Positions 34,303-41,369 of a stretch of DNA of 59,368 nucleotides are shown here, in pieces. The DNA is taken from positions 1 through 59,368 of the forward strand of contig JAFGBD010000052.1 of assembly GCA_016933335.1 (NCBI GenBank). Direction: 5' to 3'. Source of the DNA: Bacteroidales bacterium (GTDB lineage Bacteria; Bacteroidota; Bacteroidia; Bacteroidales; UBA10428). Numbering within the stretch: position 1 is the stretch's first letter; every line of letters starts with the position of its first letter. The position numbers and the translations under genes are program-made. The notes under the pieces were generated by a model. It ran no database searches. It saw only the letters and a list, made by a program, of their open reading frames with translations, and was not told where the DNA came from.

Positions 34303-37072
34303 AATTCCCAAGCTTGATATTCCATGACAGTGTTACTATCGGTGTGCCGAAAATCGACATTTTATAACCTTTGATGAGTTTGTCTTCTGATTTAAAAAAA
34401 ACCGAATAGGTATTTTTTCTGCCTGTAAGGTTATAAATACTCAGCATCCAGTATGAATGGGCCGGTTTCCTGGCCTTCAGGTTACCTTCAATGTTAAATG
34501 ATAAGTCTGCCCTGAAGTAATCGGGTATGCGATACTTATTTCTGGATGAGTAATAAACATATTCCCTGCCTTCAGAATAATAGACAGCTATCGGATATGT
34601 CACCGGTCGGCCGGTGTTGTATACAATGTTTGAGGAAATGCTCAGTTGCCTGTTTAACCGGATATTCAATACACTATTCAGTGCATGGGGTTTATCATAA
34701 TTGCTGGGAAACCTGTCTCCGTTATTTATTTTTTCCCATTCACTGGTCCCGTCAACCAGGACGGATGATTTTGAATAGCAATAGGAAAGCCAGCCTGTAA
34801 GTTTTCCGGAGTTTTTTCTCACCATGAATTCCAATCCGTATGCTGTCTGTTCACCCTGAAGAGCCTGCGTCTCAATCAGCGGATTGGCAATGAAATCAGC
34901 TCCGTCCCGGTACTCAACCACATGAAAGGCTTTTTTGAAATACAGCTCACCTGAAATGCTCAGGCCTTTCCGGGGCATATCCGCATAACAACCGATCGTA
35001 TACTGATCGCCAAAGGGCGATTTGATATGATAATCACACAACTTCCACTGATCAGCCGGTGAAATGGCAATGGTATTGGTCAGCATGAATAAGTACTGGC
35101 GCGTCCTGTTATAGGACATTTTAACCGAACTGTTATTACCGGTTCTGTAATTAAGAGCGATTCTGAGCTCAGGACCGGAATACAATCTTACCGGTTCATT
35201 GTTTGAATAATATGATGTATCCGCAATGTATCCGTCTGATCGGGGACTACCATCATAATACCGGAATACCGTTGCCGGACCCAGATAACTGTAAATACTG
35301 TACCTGATCCCTGCATAGATCGCCAGTCTGCGGGTCAGCCGGTACTCATCGGAGAAATAAACTGCACCTTGCAGTCCCTTTTCCCTGCCCAGATGAACCG
35401 GTTTTTTTTCTGACATATCACCAACAGGAACAGCATCACCCCGGTCAAGTCCGTACCGGATGCCATTCAATCCAAAATTTATCAGATGCTTATCTGAAGG
35501 GATCCAGGCATAATCTGTTCTAAATTCATAATGATCAATTGTGTAACCGTGACGATATCCCAACACTGAATTGGATGTATCTGTATTTAAAAAAGCGTAC
35601 CTGGCAAATATTAAGGCATTGTCAGACGATAATTTCAGTGAAAACCGGTGATTCCATTCCAGTGAAGTGCCTGTATTAAAATACATATAATGGTTGGAAG
35701 TTGCCAGGGTAAAACGATCCCTGCTGTAATAACCGAACAGCTTAACCAGGTCTTTCCTGCCCGGTTCAAATACCAGGTTACCCGCCAGATCATAGAACAT
35801 GGCATGGCTCTTCCTGAGCTCATAATCATGCAACCTGGAAAGAATCCAGTCAGAATAGGTAGATCTTGCTGCCACAATAAAAGAGCTTTTATCCCTGACA
35901 AGAGGCCCTTCAGCAGTGATATGTCCGGTAACCGGACTGATCCCGGCTCTTGCCGTGTATTTCTTGTTGTTACCCTGTCTTGCAGTAATATCGAAAAAGG
36001 ATGCCAGCCTCCCGCCATATTTGGCCGGGATGTTACATTTATACAGCGAGAAATCGCTCACAATATCAGGATTGAAGGCTGAAAAAAATCCAAACAGGTG
36101 TGATGTATTATAAACAGGTATCTTATTGATAAAAAACAGGTTCTGATCGGCAGAGCTGCCCCTGATATTGAATCCTGAAGAACCTTCTCCAACATTTTGC
36201 ACTCCCGGAAGCATCTGTGCTACTTTGAGCAAATCCCGCTCACCCATCACTGCAGGGATTTCCTTGATGGTTTTAATGGATAGACGGTCGTAACCCATCT
36301 GTATACCGCGAACATTATCAAATTTATCGGCTTTGATAGTCACCTCATTGATGGCAATCAGTCTCCTTTCCATTTCAACATTCAGAAATCCACTGGAGTT
36401 TATTACCAGTGCATAGATAATTTCATCCATTCCAAGACAGTTAAATATGGCAGTGTATTTGCCCGGTCTTAATGACATAACAAAATGGCCGTTCAGATCG
36501 GTGGCATAACCTTTGGAAAGCTCTTCAATATATACTGTTGCACCTATTAAGGGTTCACCTGACTCTTTATCCTGTATTTTCCCGTTTAAGACAACCGGTT
36601 TTTGTGTTGCACCATTTGTTTTTTCCCCGACAACGACAATTTTCCTGTGCCCGTTTTTTCGGCCTTCTTTGTATGTTAATTCCGTGGAAGTCAGGTGATC
36701 TTCTTCTTTATTGTCAATATGCTGCATTTGCATATGCCCAGCCGAATAATCAGGCAGGGATGTCACCAAGCTGTCACCCTTTGTTATGAAAACATTCTTT
36801 GCAGCATCGATATAAAAATAAAGTTCCTTTCCCGAAAAACTCTCTGACAAAACCCGGCTCAGTTTCAGGTTTGTACCCTGGGCTGTAACAAAAACATTTT
36901 CGACCCATTCTGGTCTGAATTTAAAATTTACCTCCGTATTATTCTCCAGATCGGCTGCAAACAGCTTGAACGGGACATGGTAATATTCACCTGAAAAAAA
37001 TATTTCACCTTCACTGGCAGATAATGTCAATGAATACAATATGACAGCTGTTATCTGTAACAATTTCTTCAT
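34289..37072 (-). CDS. TonB-dependent receptor with STN and carboxypeptidase-regulatory domains
   Basis: 927 residues. Signal peptide 1-20 (LLQITAVILYSLTLSAS); STN domain at about 25-105 ('YHVPFKLFAADLENNTEVNF', 'LSRVLSESFSGKELYFYI'); carboxypeptidase-regulatory domain at about 160-240 ('LNGKIQDKESGEPLIGATVYI', 'YTAIFNCLGM'); plug at about 258-365 ('VMGERDLLKVAQMLPGVQNV', 'GFNIRGSSADQNLFFINKIPVYN'); then a 22-strand-type beta-barrel to the end ('YDKPHALNSVLNIRLN', 'TGRPVTYPI', 'YFRADLSFNIEG'). It should move a substrate across the outer membrane, energised by TonB. There is no SusD partner; DUF4249 takes that place. The STN domain suggests it could also signal to a FecR, perhaps the one at 27 kb. 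Confidence 0.92.
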   Translation of the reverse strand: MKKLLQITAVILYSLTLSASEGEIFFSGEYYHVPFKLFAADLENNTEVNFKFRPEWVENVFVTAQGTNLKLSRVLSESFSGKELYFYIDAAKNVFITKGDSLVTSLPDYSAGHMQMQHIDNKEEDHLTSTELTYKEGRKNGHRKIVVVGEKTNGATQKPVVLNGKIQDKESGEPLIGATVYIEELSKGYATDLNGHFVMSLRPGKYTAIFNCLGMDEIIYALVINSSGFLNVEMERRLIAINEVTIKADKFDNVRGIQMGYDRLSIKTIKEIPAVMGERDLLKVAQMLPGVQNVGEGSSGFNIRGSSADQNLFFINKIPVYNTSHLFGFFSAFNPDIVSDFSLYKCNIPAKYGGRLASFFDITARQGNNKKYTARAGISPVTGHITAEGPLVRDKSSFIVAARSTYSDWILSRLHDYELRKSHAMFYDLAGNLVFEPGRKDLVKLFGYYSRDRFTLATSNHYMYFNTGTSLEWNHRFSLKLSSDNALIFARYAFLNTDTSNSVLGYRHGYTIDHYEFRTDYAWIPSDKHLINFGLNGIRYGLDRGDAVPVGDMSEKKPVHLGREKGLQGAVYFSDEYRLTRRLAIYAGIRYSIYSYLGPATVFRYYDGSPRSDGYIADTSYYSNNEPVRLYSGPELRIALNYRTGNNSSVKMSYNRTRQYLFMLTNTIAISPADQWKLCDYHIKSPFGDQYTIGCYADMPRKGLSISGELYFKKAFHVVEYRDGADFIANPLIETQALQGEQTAYGLEFMVRKNSGKLTGWLSYCYSKSSVLVDGTSEWEKINNGDRFPSNYDKPHALNSVLNIRLNRQLSISSNIVYNTGRPVTYPIAVYYSEGREYVYYSSRNKYRIPDYFRADLSFNIEGNLKARKPAHSYWMLSIYNLTGRKNTYSVFFKSEDKLIKGYKMSIFGTPIVTLSWNIKLGNYASD

Positions 37073-37083
37073 CTAACCCTTTC

Positions 37084-37863
37084 TTACGGAGTGTTTGAAC
37101 CTGAATCACTGCAATATTCAAGAAGTCTTACAAGATCATTATCGGAGATATTCCTTAATTCCAGTTTATATCTTTTAATGTATTTCTTAATCTCATCTTT
37201 GGTTTCCGGAAATAACTTCAGGAATGATTTTCCCCCGGTAAACCGGTAAAGCTGATCTTCTCTTAACAAATAGGTTTTCCTGTTTTCTTCCGAATACTGG
37301 TATGCATATTCAATGGAAGAACTGGTTGGAATACGTTGTTTTGTCCAGTGAATCAGACAGACCATGTCAGCTGCGAAAATGGTCTGAAAAAACTGATCAC
37401 CTGTGGAAGGGAAATGATATCTCATGAAAGTCTTCCCTAAAATCTCAAATTCAGTAATCTTTTCATTATCAATTATTATCTGCATCTTACCGCCTGCAGG
37501 AAAATCATATTCAAGAATAATATCCTGGTTAACAAGGTCATATTTAAGGAATACATCCGGATAATTTATGCCATTTACAGTTATTTTACCCCGGGATGAT
37601 TTTGCATCCATAAAAAATTCATTTCCTGAAACAGATTCATTTGATTTGTAATACTTGCTGCCATTTACAAGATTCTGATCAAGTCCGTATACCGCATTAA
37701 AATAATTGTAGAGAATATCTGCAGAAATAGATTTATTCACCTGTGCCGGGGAATCCGAAAAAACTGAAAGCAGAAAAATGCAGGAAATCGTAAAATATGA
37801 AAGTCCTGATCTGAAAAAACTTCCAAAAATATCGACTGAACGATTCACGAAAGCCAAACTCAT
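37084..37863 (-). CDS. secreted hypothetical protein, paralogue of the protein at 17996-18706
   Basis: 259 residues if started at ATG 37863; the frame runs back to a GTG at 37962 but that adds 33 residues ahead of the signal peptide (SGLSYFTISCIFLLSVFSDSPAQ). Then 'NKSISADILYNYFNAVYGLDQNLVNG', 'GNEFFMDAKSSRGKITVNG', 'QDIILEYDFPAGGKMQIII', 'GKTFMRYHFPST', 'YLLREDQLYRFTGGKSFLKLFPE' and the end 'NISDNDLVRLLEYCSDS'. The closing D-L-V-R-L-L-E-Y-C and preceding Lys-rich helix match the 17996 protein's 'EDIIRLLKFYDN'. No named domain. It is the first gene of the TonB receptor operon, 11 nt before it. Confidence 0.7.
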   Translation of the reverse strand: MSLAFVNRSVDIFGSFFRSGLSYFTISCIFLLSVFSDSPAQVNKSISADILYNYFNAVYGLDQNLVNGSKYYKSNESVSGNEFFMDAKSSRGKITVNGINYPDVFLKYDLVNQDIILEYDFPAGGKMQIIIDNEKITEFEILGKTFMRYHFPSTGDQFFQTIFAADMVCLIHWTKQRIPTSSSIEYAYQYSEENRKTYLLREDQLYRFTGGKSFLKLFPETKDEIKKYIKRYKLELRNISDNDLVRLLEYCSDSGSNTP

Positions 37864-38277
37864 TATCAATCCCATGATCCTGTGTAAAATCCCTTCTTTT
37901 GATTCCAAATTTGAAGTGCGCAATTTACATAATTGAAAATAAAAAGAACTTTGTTTTATCACAGAATTTTATAAAATCATCAGGATGCCTGCTTTTTTAC
38001 GGTATCATATCAGCGGCTTTATCTGTGAGATGTCAGTATCACTCGTTAATATGAACATTCAGAATAATTGATTATTTAAAAAGGATTCCTTTCAGTTTGC
38101 TATCCTCCTTGCATCTGCTGCTGTTCATGCTTAATCCCGGATTCCATGATCAGGCAGAGGAAAAACTAATTTTTATACAAATTCTGTGAATATTTAGGAA
38201 ATATGATCAGAATAATTATTTTTGTGAAACGTCCATGATAATATTTTCAAGATGATCACAAAAGGTTATGAACCGAA

Positions 38278-38295
38278 ATCCCGACTCGTCGGGAT
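38278..38295. repeat. palindrome ATCCCGAC-TC-GTCGGGAT
   Basis: Eight-base perfect stem with a two-base loop. It has the same TCCCG...CGGGA core as the two TCCCGATTTATCGGGA palindromes inside the 52-bp repeats downstream and the element at 59142-59178, so these are probably one dispersed family. Confidence 0.8.
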
Positions 38296-38345
38296 GAGCT
38301 CACCGAAGGTAAAATATTTTCATGGTAAGTTACATCAGACCAATA

Positions 38346-38397
38346 AACTTAGCGAATGAAATGAGCGATCTCATTGCCTGTCCCGATTTATCGGGAA
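38346..38397 (+). repeat. 52-bp direct repeat, copy 1
   Basis: Identical over all 52 bases to 38447-38498. It begins AACTTAGCGAATGAAATGAG and ends with the palindrome TCCCGATTTATCGGGA (38381-38396). Inside it GAGCGATCTC is nearly self-complementary. The spacer (38398-38446) contains further fragments of the same words (AGCGAAGCGATCTCATGAGC, AACGAAGTGAATAACTTA), suggesting local amplification. Confidence 0.9.
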
Positions 38398-38446
38398 CTA
38401 AGCGAAGCGATCTCATGAGCAAAGCGAATAACTTAACGAAGTGAAT

Positions 38447-38498
38447 AACTTAGCGAATGAAATGAGCGATCTCATTGCCTGTCCCGATTTATCGGGAA
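38447..38498 (+). repeat. 52-bp direct repeat, copy 2
   Basis: Exact copy of 38346-38397, 101 bases further on, with the same terminal palindrome TCCCGATTTATCGGGA (38482-38497). It is followed by ACGAAGTGAATAA, a word also found in the spacer between the copies. Confidence 0.9.
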
Positions 38499-38592
38499 AC
38501 GAAGTGAATAAATAAAACAAATATATTCTGATGAAAACCAACTGCTTGTGATAAAAGATTTTCATAGTTGCGAAGTTTTTCTCTGGCGCAGT

Positions 38593-38627
38593 CTGTCTCA
38601 GTTTACAACCTGACAACAGTCGTTTTT
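38593..38627 (+). other. imperfect hairpin with T run in the trpB2 leader
   Basis: CTGT-C-TCAG (38593-38601) pairs with CTGA-CA-ACAG (38610-38619) around an 8-nt loop, followed by TCGTTTTTATC. It is terminator-like but weak, and lies 12 nt before a stronger hairpin. Taken together they suggest an upstream transcript that ends, or is attenuated, before trpB2. Confidence 0.35.
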
Positions 38628-38639
38628 ATCATTGATATC

Positions 38640-38668
38640 AGGCATGTTGTTTTCAGCATGCCTTTTTA
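38640..38668 (+). terminator. rho-independent terminator 32 nt before the trpB2 start
   Basis: AGGCATG (38640-38646) pairs perfectly with CATGCCT (38657-38663) around a 10-nt loop and is followed by TTTTATTTT. No gene ends upstream on this strand, so it either ends a small transcript from the repeat region or attenuates trpB2 transcription. A start signal between it and the ATG at 38701 would leave a leader under 35 nt. Confidence 0.65.
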
Positions 38669-38700
38669 TTTTGGAACTTAACCTTAAAATAACATAAAAA

Positions 38701-40074
38701 ATGAGCAGAATTCGGAAAATTTACCTTGATGAAAAAGAGATACCAAAACAGTGGTATAATCTGGCAGCTGATATTAAAACAGAACCCTTTATGAGTCCTG
38801 ATGGTCCTGTACCACCTGAAGCGTGGGCACCGGTATTCCCGATGAATCTTGTCGAACTTGAATACAGTACCCAGCGATGGATTGATATTCCTGAAGGGAT
38901 CCTTGAAATTCTTTCACGCTGGAGACCTTCACCCTTATACAGGGCATATGATCTTGAAGAGGCTCTGGGAACACCGGCAAAGATTTTTTATAAGAACGAA
39001 AGCTTATCGCCTGCCGGCAGTCACAAACCCAACACAGCCGTTGCGCAAGCCTGGTATAACAAACAGTTCGGGATAAAAAGAATGACTACCGAAACGGGAG
39101 CCGGCCAATGGGGAAGTGCACTGGCATTTGCATGTGCTCTGCTGGGTCTGGAATGCAAAGTGTTTATGGTAAGGGTTAGTTTCGACCAGAAACCTTACCG
39201 TAAACTCATGATGCAGACATGGGGCGCCAATTGTGTCGCCAGTCCAAGCAATGAGACCCAGGCAGGAAGAACAATACTGGAAAAGATGCCTGATACGCCG
39301 GGCAGTCTTGGTATTGCTATCAGTGAAGCAATTGAGGCAGCTGTTACCGATAAATCGGGAAATACAAGGTATTCTCTGGGATCGGTGTTGAATCATGTCA
39401 TGATGCACCAGACCATCATCGGACTGGAGGCTAAGAAACAACTTCAGAAGGCCGGCATCAAAAAACCTGATGTCGTCATTGGTTGTGCAGGTGGTGGCAG
39501 TAATTTTGCAGGACTGTCATTCCCTTTTGTTTACGACAAGATCAATGGCGCTGAAATTGAAATCATTCCGGTTGAACCGGCATCATGCCCTACCATGACA
39601 AGGGCTCCCTATGTTTATGATCATGGAGACACTGCAAAAATGACCCCGCTGGTGGCCATGCACTCACTCGGGCACTCATTTATCCCGCCACCCATTCATG
39701 CGGGAGGATTGCGTTATCATGGAATGGCTCCTCTGGTAAGCAAGGCAGTTACAGAAGGTTTGATGAATCCTCTGGCACTTCACCAGCTTGAATGTTATGA
39801 GGCAGGTATTCTCTTTGCCAAAACAGAAGGCATCATACCTGCACCTGAAACAAACCATGCCATTGCTGCTGTAATCAATGAAGCCAACAAAGCAAAAGAA
39901 GAAGGCAAAGAGAAAGTTATACTGTTTAATTTCAGTGGTCATGGTTTGATGGATCTTACCGGATACGATAAGTATTTAAGTGGTCAGCTGACCGACTATG
40001 AGCTGCCGGAGAATATTATTCTGGAAAACCTGGAAGAATTGAAGGATTATCCGAAACCCCCGGTCGGAAAGTAA
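38701..40074 (+). CDS. trpB: tryptophan synthase beta chain, TrpB2 type
   Basis: 457 residues, the longer TrpB2 class (ordinary TrpB1 is ~400). Seen: '[23 protein letters not shown]' region, the PLP lysine Lys109 in 'AGSHKPNTA', catalytic Glu131 in 'TETGAGQWG', the phosphate-binding '[11 protein letters not shown]' at about 261-271, and '[29 protein letters not shown]' with the TrpB2-typical 'EGIIPAPE' block. Reaction: indole + L-serine to L-tryptophan. TrpB2 enzymes often act without TrpA and are proposed to salvage free indole; no trpA or other trp gene is in the window, which agrees. A terminator-like hairpin lies just upstream and a strong bidirectional terminator downstream. Confidence 0.93.
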   Translation: MSRIRKIYLDEKEIPKQWYNLAADIKTEPFMSPDGPVPPEAWAPVFPMNLVELEYSTQRWIDIPEGILEILSRWRPSPLYRAYDLEEALGTPAKIFYKNESLSPAGSHKPNTAVAQAWYNKQFGIKRMTTETGAGQWGSALAFACALLGLECKVFMVRVSFDQKPYRKLMMQTWGANCVASPSNETQAGRTILEKMPDTPGSLGIAISEAIEAAVTDKSGNTRYSLGSVLNHVMMHQTIIGLEAKKQLQKAGIKKPDVVIGCAGGGSNFAGLSFPFVYDKINGAEIEIIPVEPASCPTMTRAPYVYDHGDTAKMTPLVAMHSLGHSFIPPPIHAGGLRYHGMAPLVSKAVTEGLMNPLALHQLECYEAGILFAKTEGIIPAPETNHAIAAVINEANKAKEEGKEKVILFNFSGHGLMDLTGYDKYLSGQLTDYELPENIILENLEELKDYPKPPVGK

Positions 40075-40181
40075 CAGACCTGTCATTCTTTTATATATAA
40101 TAATAAAGAGACTGTTTTAAAAATTCTTTTCTCTTTCTGAAACTTCAATATCTTAAAATTATCCCAGGCACAAATCCTGAT

Positions 40182-40210
40182 AAAAAGTCCCGGCAAAACC
40201 GGGACTTTTT
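40182..40210. terminator. bidirectional rho-independent terminator between trpB2 and the porin gene
   Basis: AAAAAGTCCCGG (40182-40193) and CCGGGACTTTTT (40199-40210) form a 12-bp perfect stem with loop CAAAA. On either strand the stem core is followed by a T run, so it serves both trpB2 (plus) and the convergent TorF-like gene (minus). It lies 107 nt after the trpB2 stop. Confidence 0.92.
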
Positions 40211-40319
40211 AAAACTAAAAAATCCTCGTCAAATCTGTTTCAACTTTTGATCGCTTCAATTTTCTTCATTACTTAATATTTTATATTCAATAGATATGGC
40301 ATTCATGATAAATATGAAC

Positions 40320-41003
40320 TTAAAGCGAAAAACCTATAACTACATAGAACTGCTCCCGTTCCGGATTGAGGATTAATGTGCCGCTGACGGGAACCGAAAA
40401 CTTATCGGTTATTTTAATTTCTTTGGTAGTGCCTAATCCAACATTACAAAGACCAAATTCACCGTCGGATGTATGCCAGCCATCACCGGCTCCGACAAAC
40501 AGGCTGAATGAGCTGAAATCATATCCTGCCTCAAAATACAAATCACCTCCTGCAGATCCGGCACCTCCCGCTTCATTGGAGATGTAATTGGCACTTAGGC
40601 TGAATCCGCCGGCAGAAAAGCCTGCATTTATTTCCAATGCATGGGCTCCGGTAGTATCTGAAAAATCAAAATACATTGTCCCGGGGAAATAGTAGTCTGT
40701 CAGACCCAGGCTCAATCCAAAAGGAAATGAATAAGATATATACAGATCTGATTCAGCACCTTCAATTGAAGTAAAACTAACAGATCCCCATGCGCCTACT
40801 TCAAAATTCCCTGCTGTAAAACTGACTGAAGGTTGCAGTGCCGGACCAACTGCAAATTTTGTTCCACGCCAGATATAGTTACTGACAAAATCTGCTCCAG
40901 TGCTGAACGATGGTCCTGATTCCTCTTCCTGAGCTGAAAGATTGGTTGCTGCTTGTATTGAAACAGCAACCAACATTGTAAGTATTAGCCTGATACTTTT
41001 CAT
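40320..41003 (-). CDS. TorF-family putative porin
   Basis: 227 residues. Signal peptide 'LILTMLVAVSIQAATNLSA' ends near 24. The first mature strand 'FSTGADFVSNYIWRGTKF' (S-D-Y-x-W-R-G in the family) is the mark of the TorF/Gcw_chp group. The rest is alternating amphipathic strands ('VSFTAGNFEVGAWGSVSF', 'YISYSFPFGLSLGLTDYYF', 'LEINAGFSAGGFSLSANYI') ending in Phe-Ser-Leu, as outer-membrane barrels do. Relatives are annotated only as putative porins. The gene stands alone, with its promoter in the very AT-rich stretch 41004-41170. Confidence 0.8.
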   Translation of the reverse strand: MKSIRLILTMLVAVSIQAATNLSAQEEESGPSFSTGADFVSNYIWRGTKFAVGPALQPSVSFTAGNFEVGAWGSVSFTSIEGAESDLYISYSFPFGLSLGLTDYYFPGTMYFDFSDTTGAHALEINAGFSAGGFSLSANYISNEAGGAGSAGGDLYFEAGYDFSSFSLFVGAGDGWHTSDGEFGLCNVGLGTTKEIKITDKFSVPVSGTLILNPEREQFYVVIGFSL

Positions 41004-41369
41004 ACCTTAAAACATTAAATTATTAATTAATTGCCACAGTAAAAATAATTTAATTTTTAATACCTATATATTTTTAATGTTTTATTTATTTTTTATTTAT
41101 TATTTTCTTTTTATACCCTATATTAAATAGGGTTTTAATATTTATTATAATATTTATTATAAATAGTACCCTTTTATCCTGTCACTAATTTGACATATAA
41201 AATATATCGCTTTATGATAACGGGTCATCAGATCGTTCTGTATTAATTTTAATTCATCAATATTTGATATCTTAGCGGTTCGGTTTGGTTTTGAATGATC
41301 AAAATCCTTCCTTTTTCCTGATAAAAAAACCATTTTCATATATTTGCCTGTCAGAATAAAATCATTGAT
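41004..41369. other. AT-rich intergenic region between divergent porin and GH94 genes
   Basis: 366 bp. Bases 41040-41170 are almost only A and T (in 41041-41100 just three G or C). It holds the 7-bp inverted repeat 41115-41133 and must contain the divergent promoters. A 72-codon minus-strand ORF (41157-41375) overlaps the GH94 start codon; I see no domain, signal or codon pattern to support it. Confidence 0.55.
41115..41133. promoter_or_regulatory. inverted repeat ACCCTAT-ATTAA-ATAGGGT, possible operator
   Basis: A perfect 7-bp stem standing out in almost pure AT sequence between divergently transcribed genes. TTTTAATATTT follows on the plus strand. It may be a dimeric regulator site for the porin or GH94 gene, or a weak terminator; there is no regulator gene next to it. 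Confidence 0.4.

Larger units (their letters stand above)
37964..38700. other. repeat-rich noncoding region upstream of trpB2
   Basis: About 740 bp with no ORF that looks real on either strand. From left to right: presumed minus-strand promoter region for the TonB operon (37964-38100); an AT-rich stretch with a plus-strand TATTTTTG (38217-38224) matching TANNTTTG but a poor -33; a palindrome (38278-38295); two exact 52-bp repeats (38346-38397, 38447-38498) linked by 'GCGAAGCGATCTCATGAGC'-like pieces; and two hairpins, each followed by a T-rich run (38593-38627, 38640-38668), just ahead of trpB2. A small RNA or attenuation leader could be hidden here. Confidence 0.6.

Noticed and set aside
22766..37863. 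A classical polysaccharide utilisation locus
   Set aside because: There is a TonB receptor but no SusD-like protein and no secreted glycoside hydrolase, so the PUL label is not supported.
38346..38498. Possible CRISPR array
   Set aside because: Only two repeat copies, 52 bp long, with a repeat-like spacer and no cas genes; it fits a dispersed palindromic repeat better.
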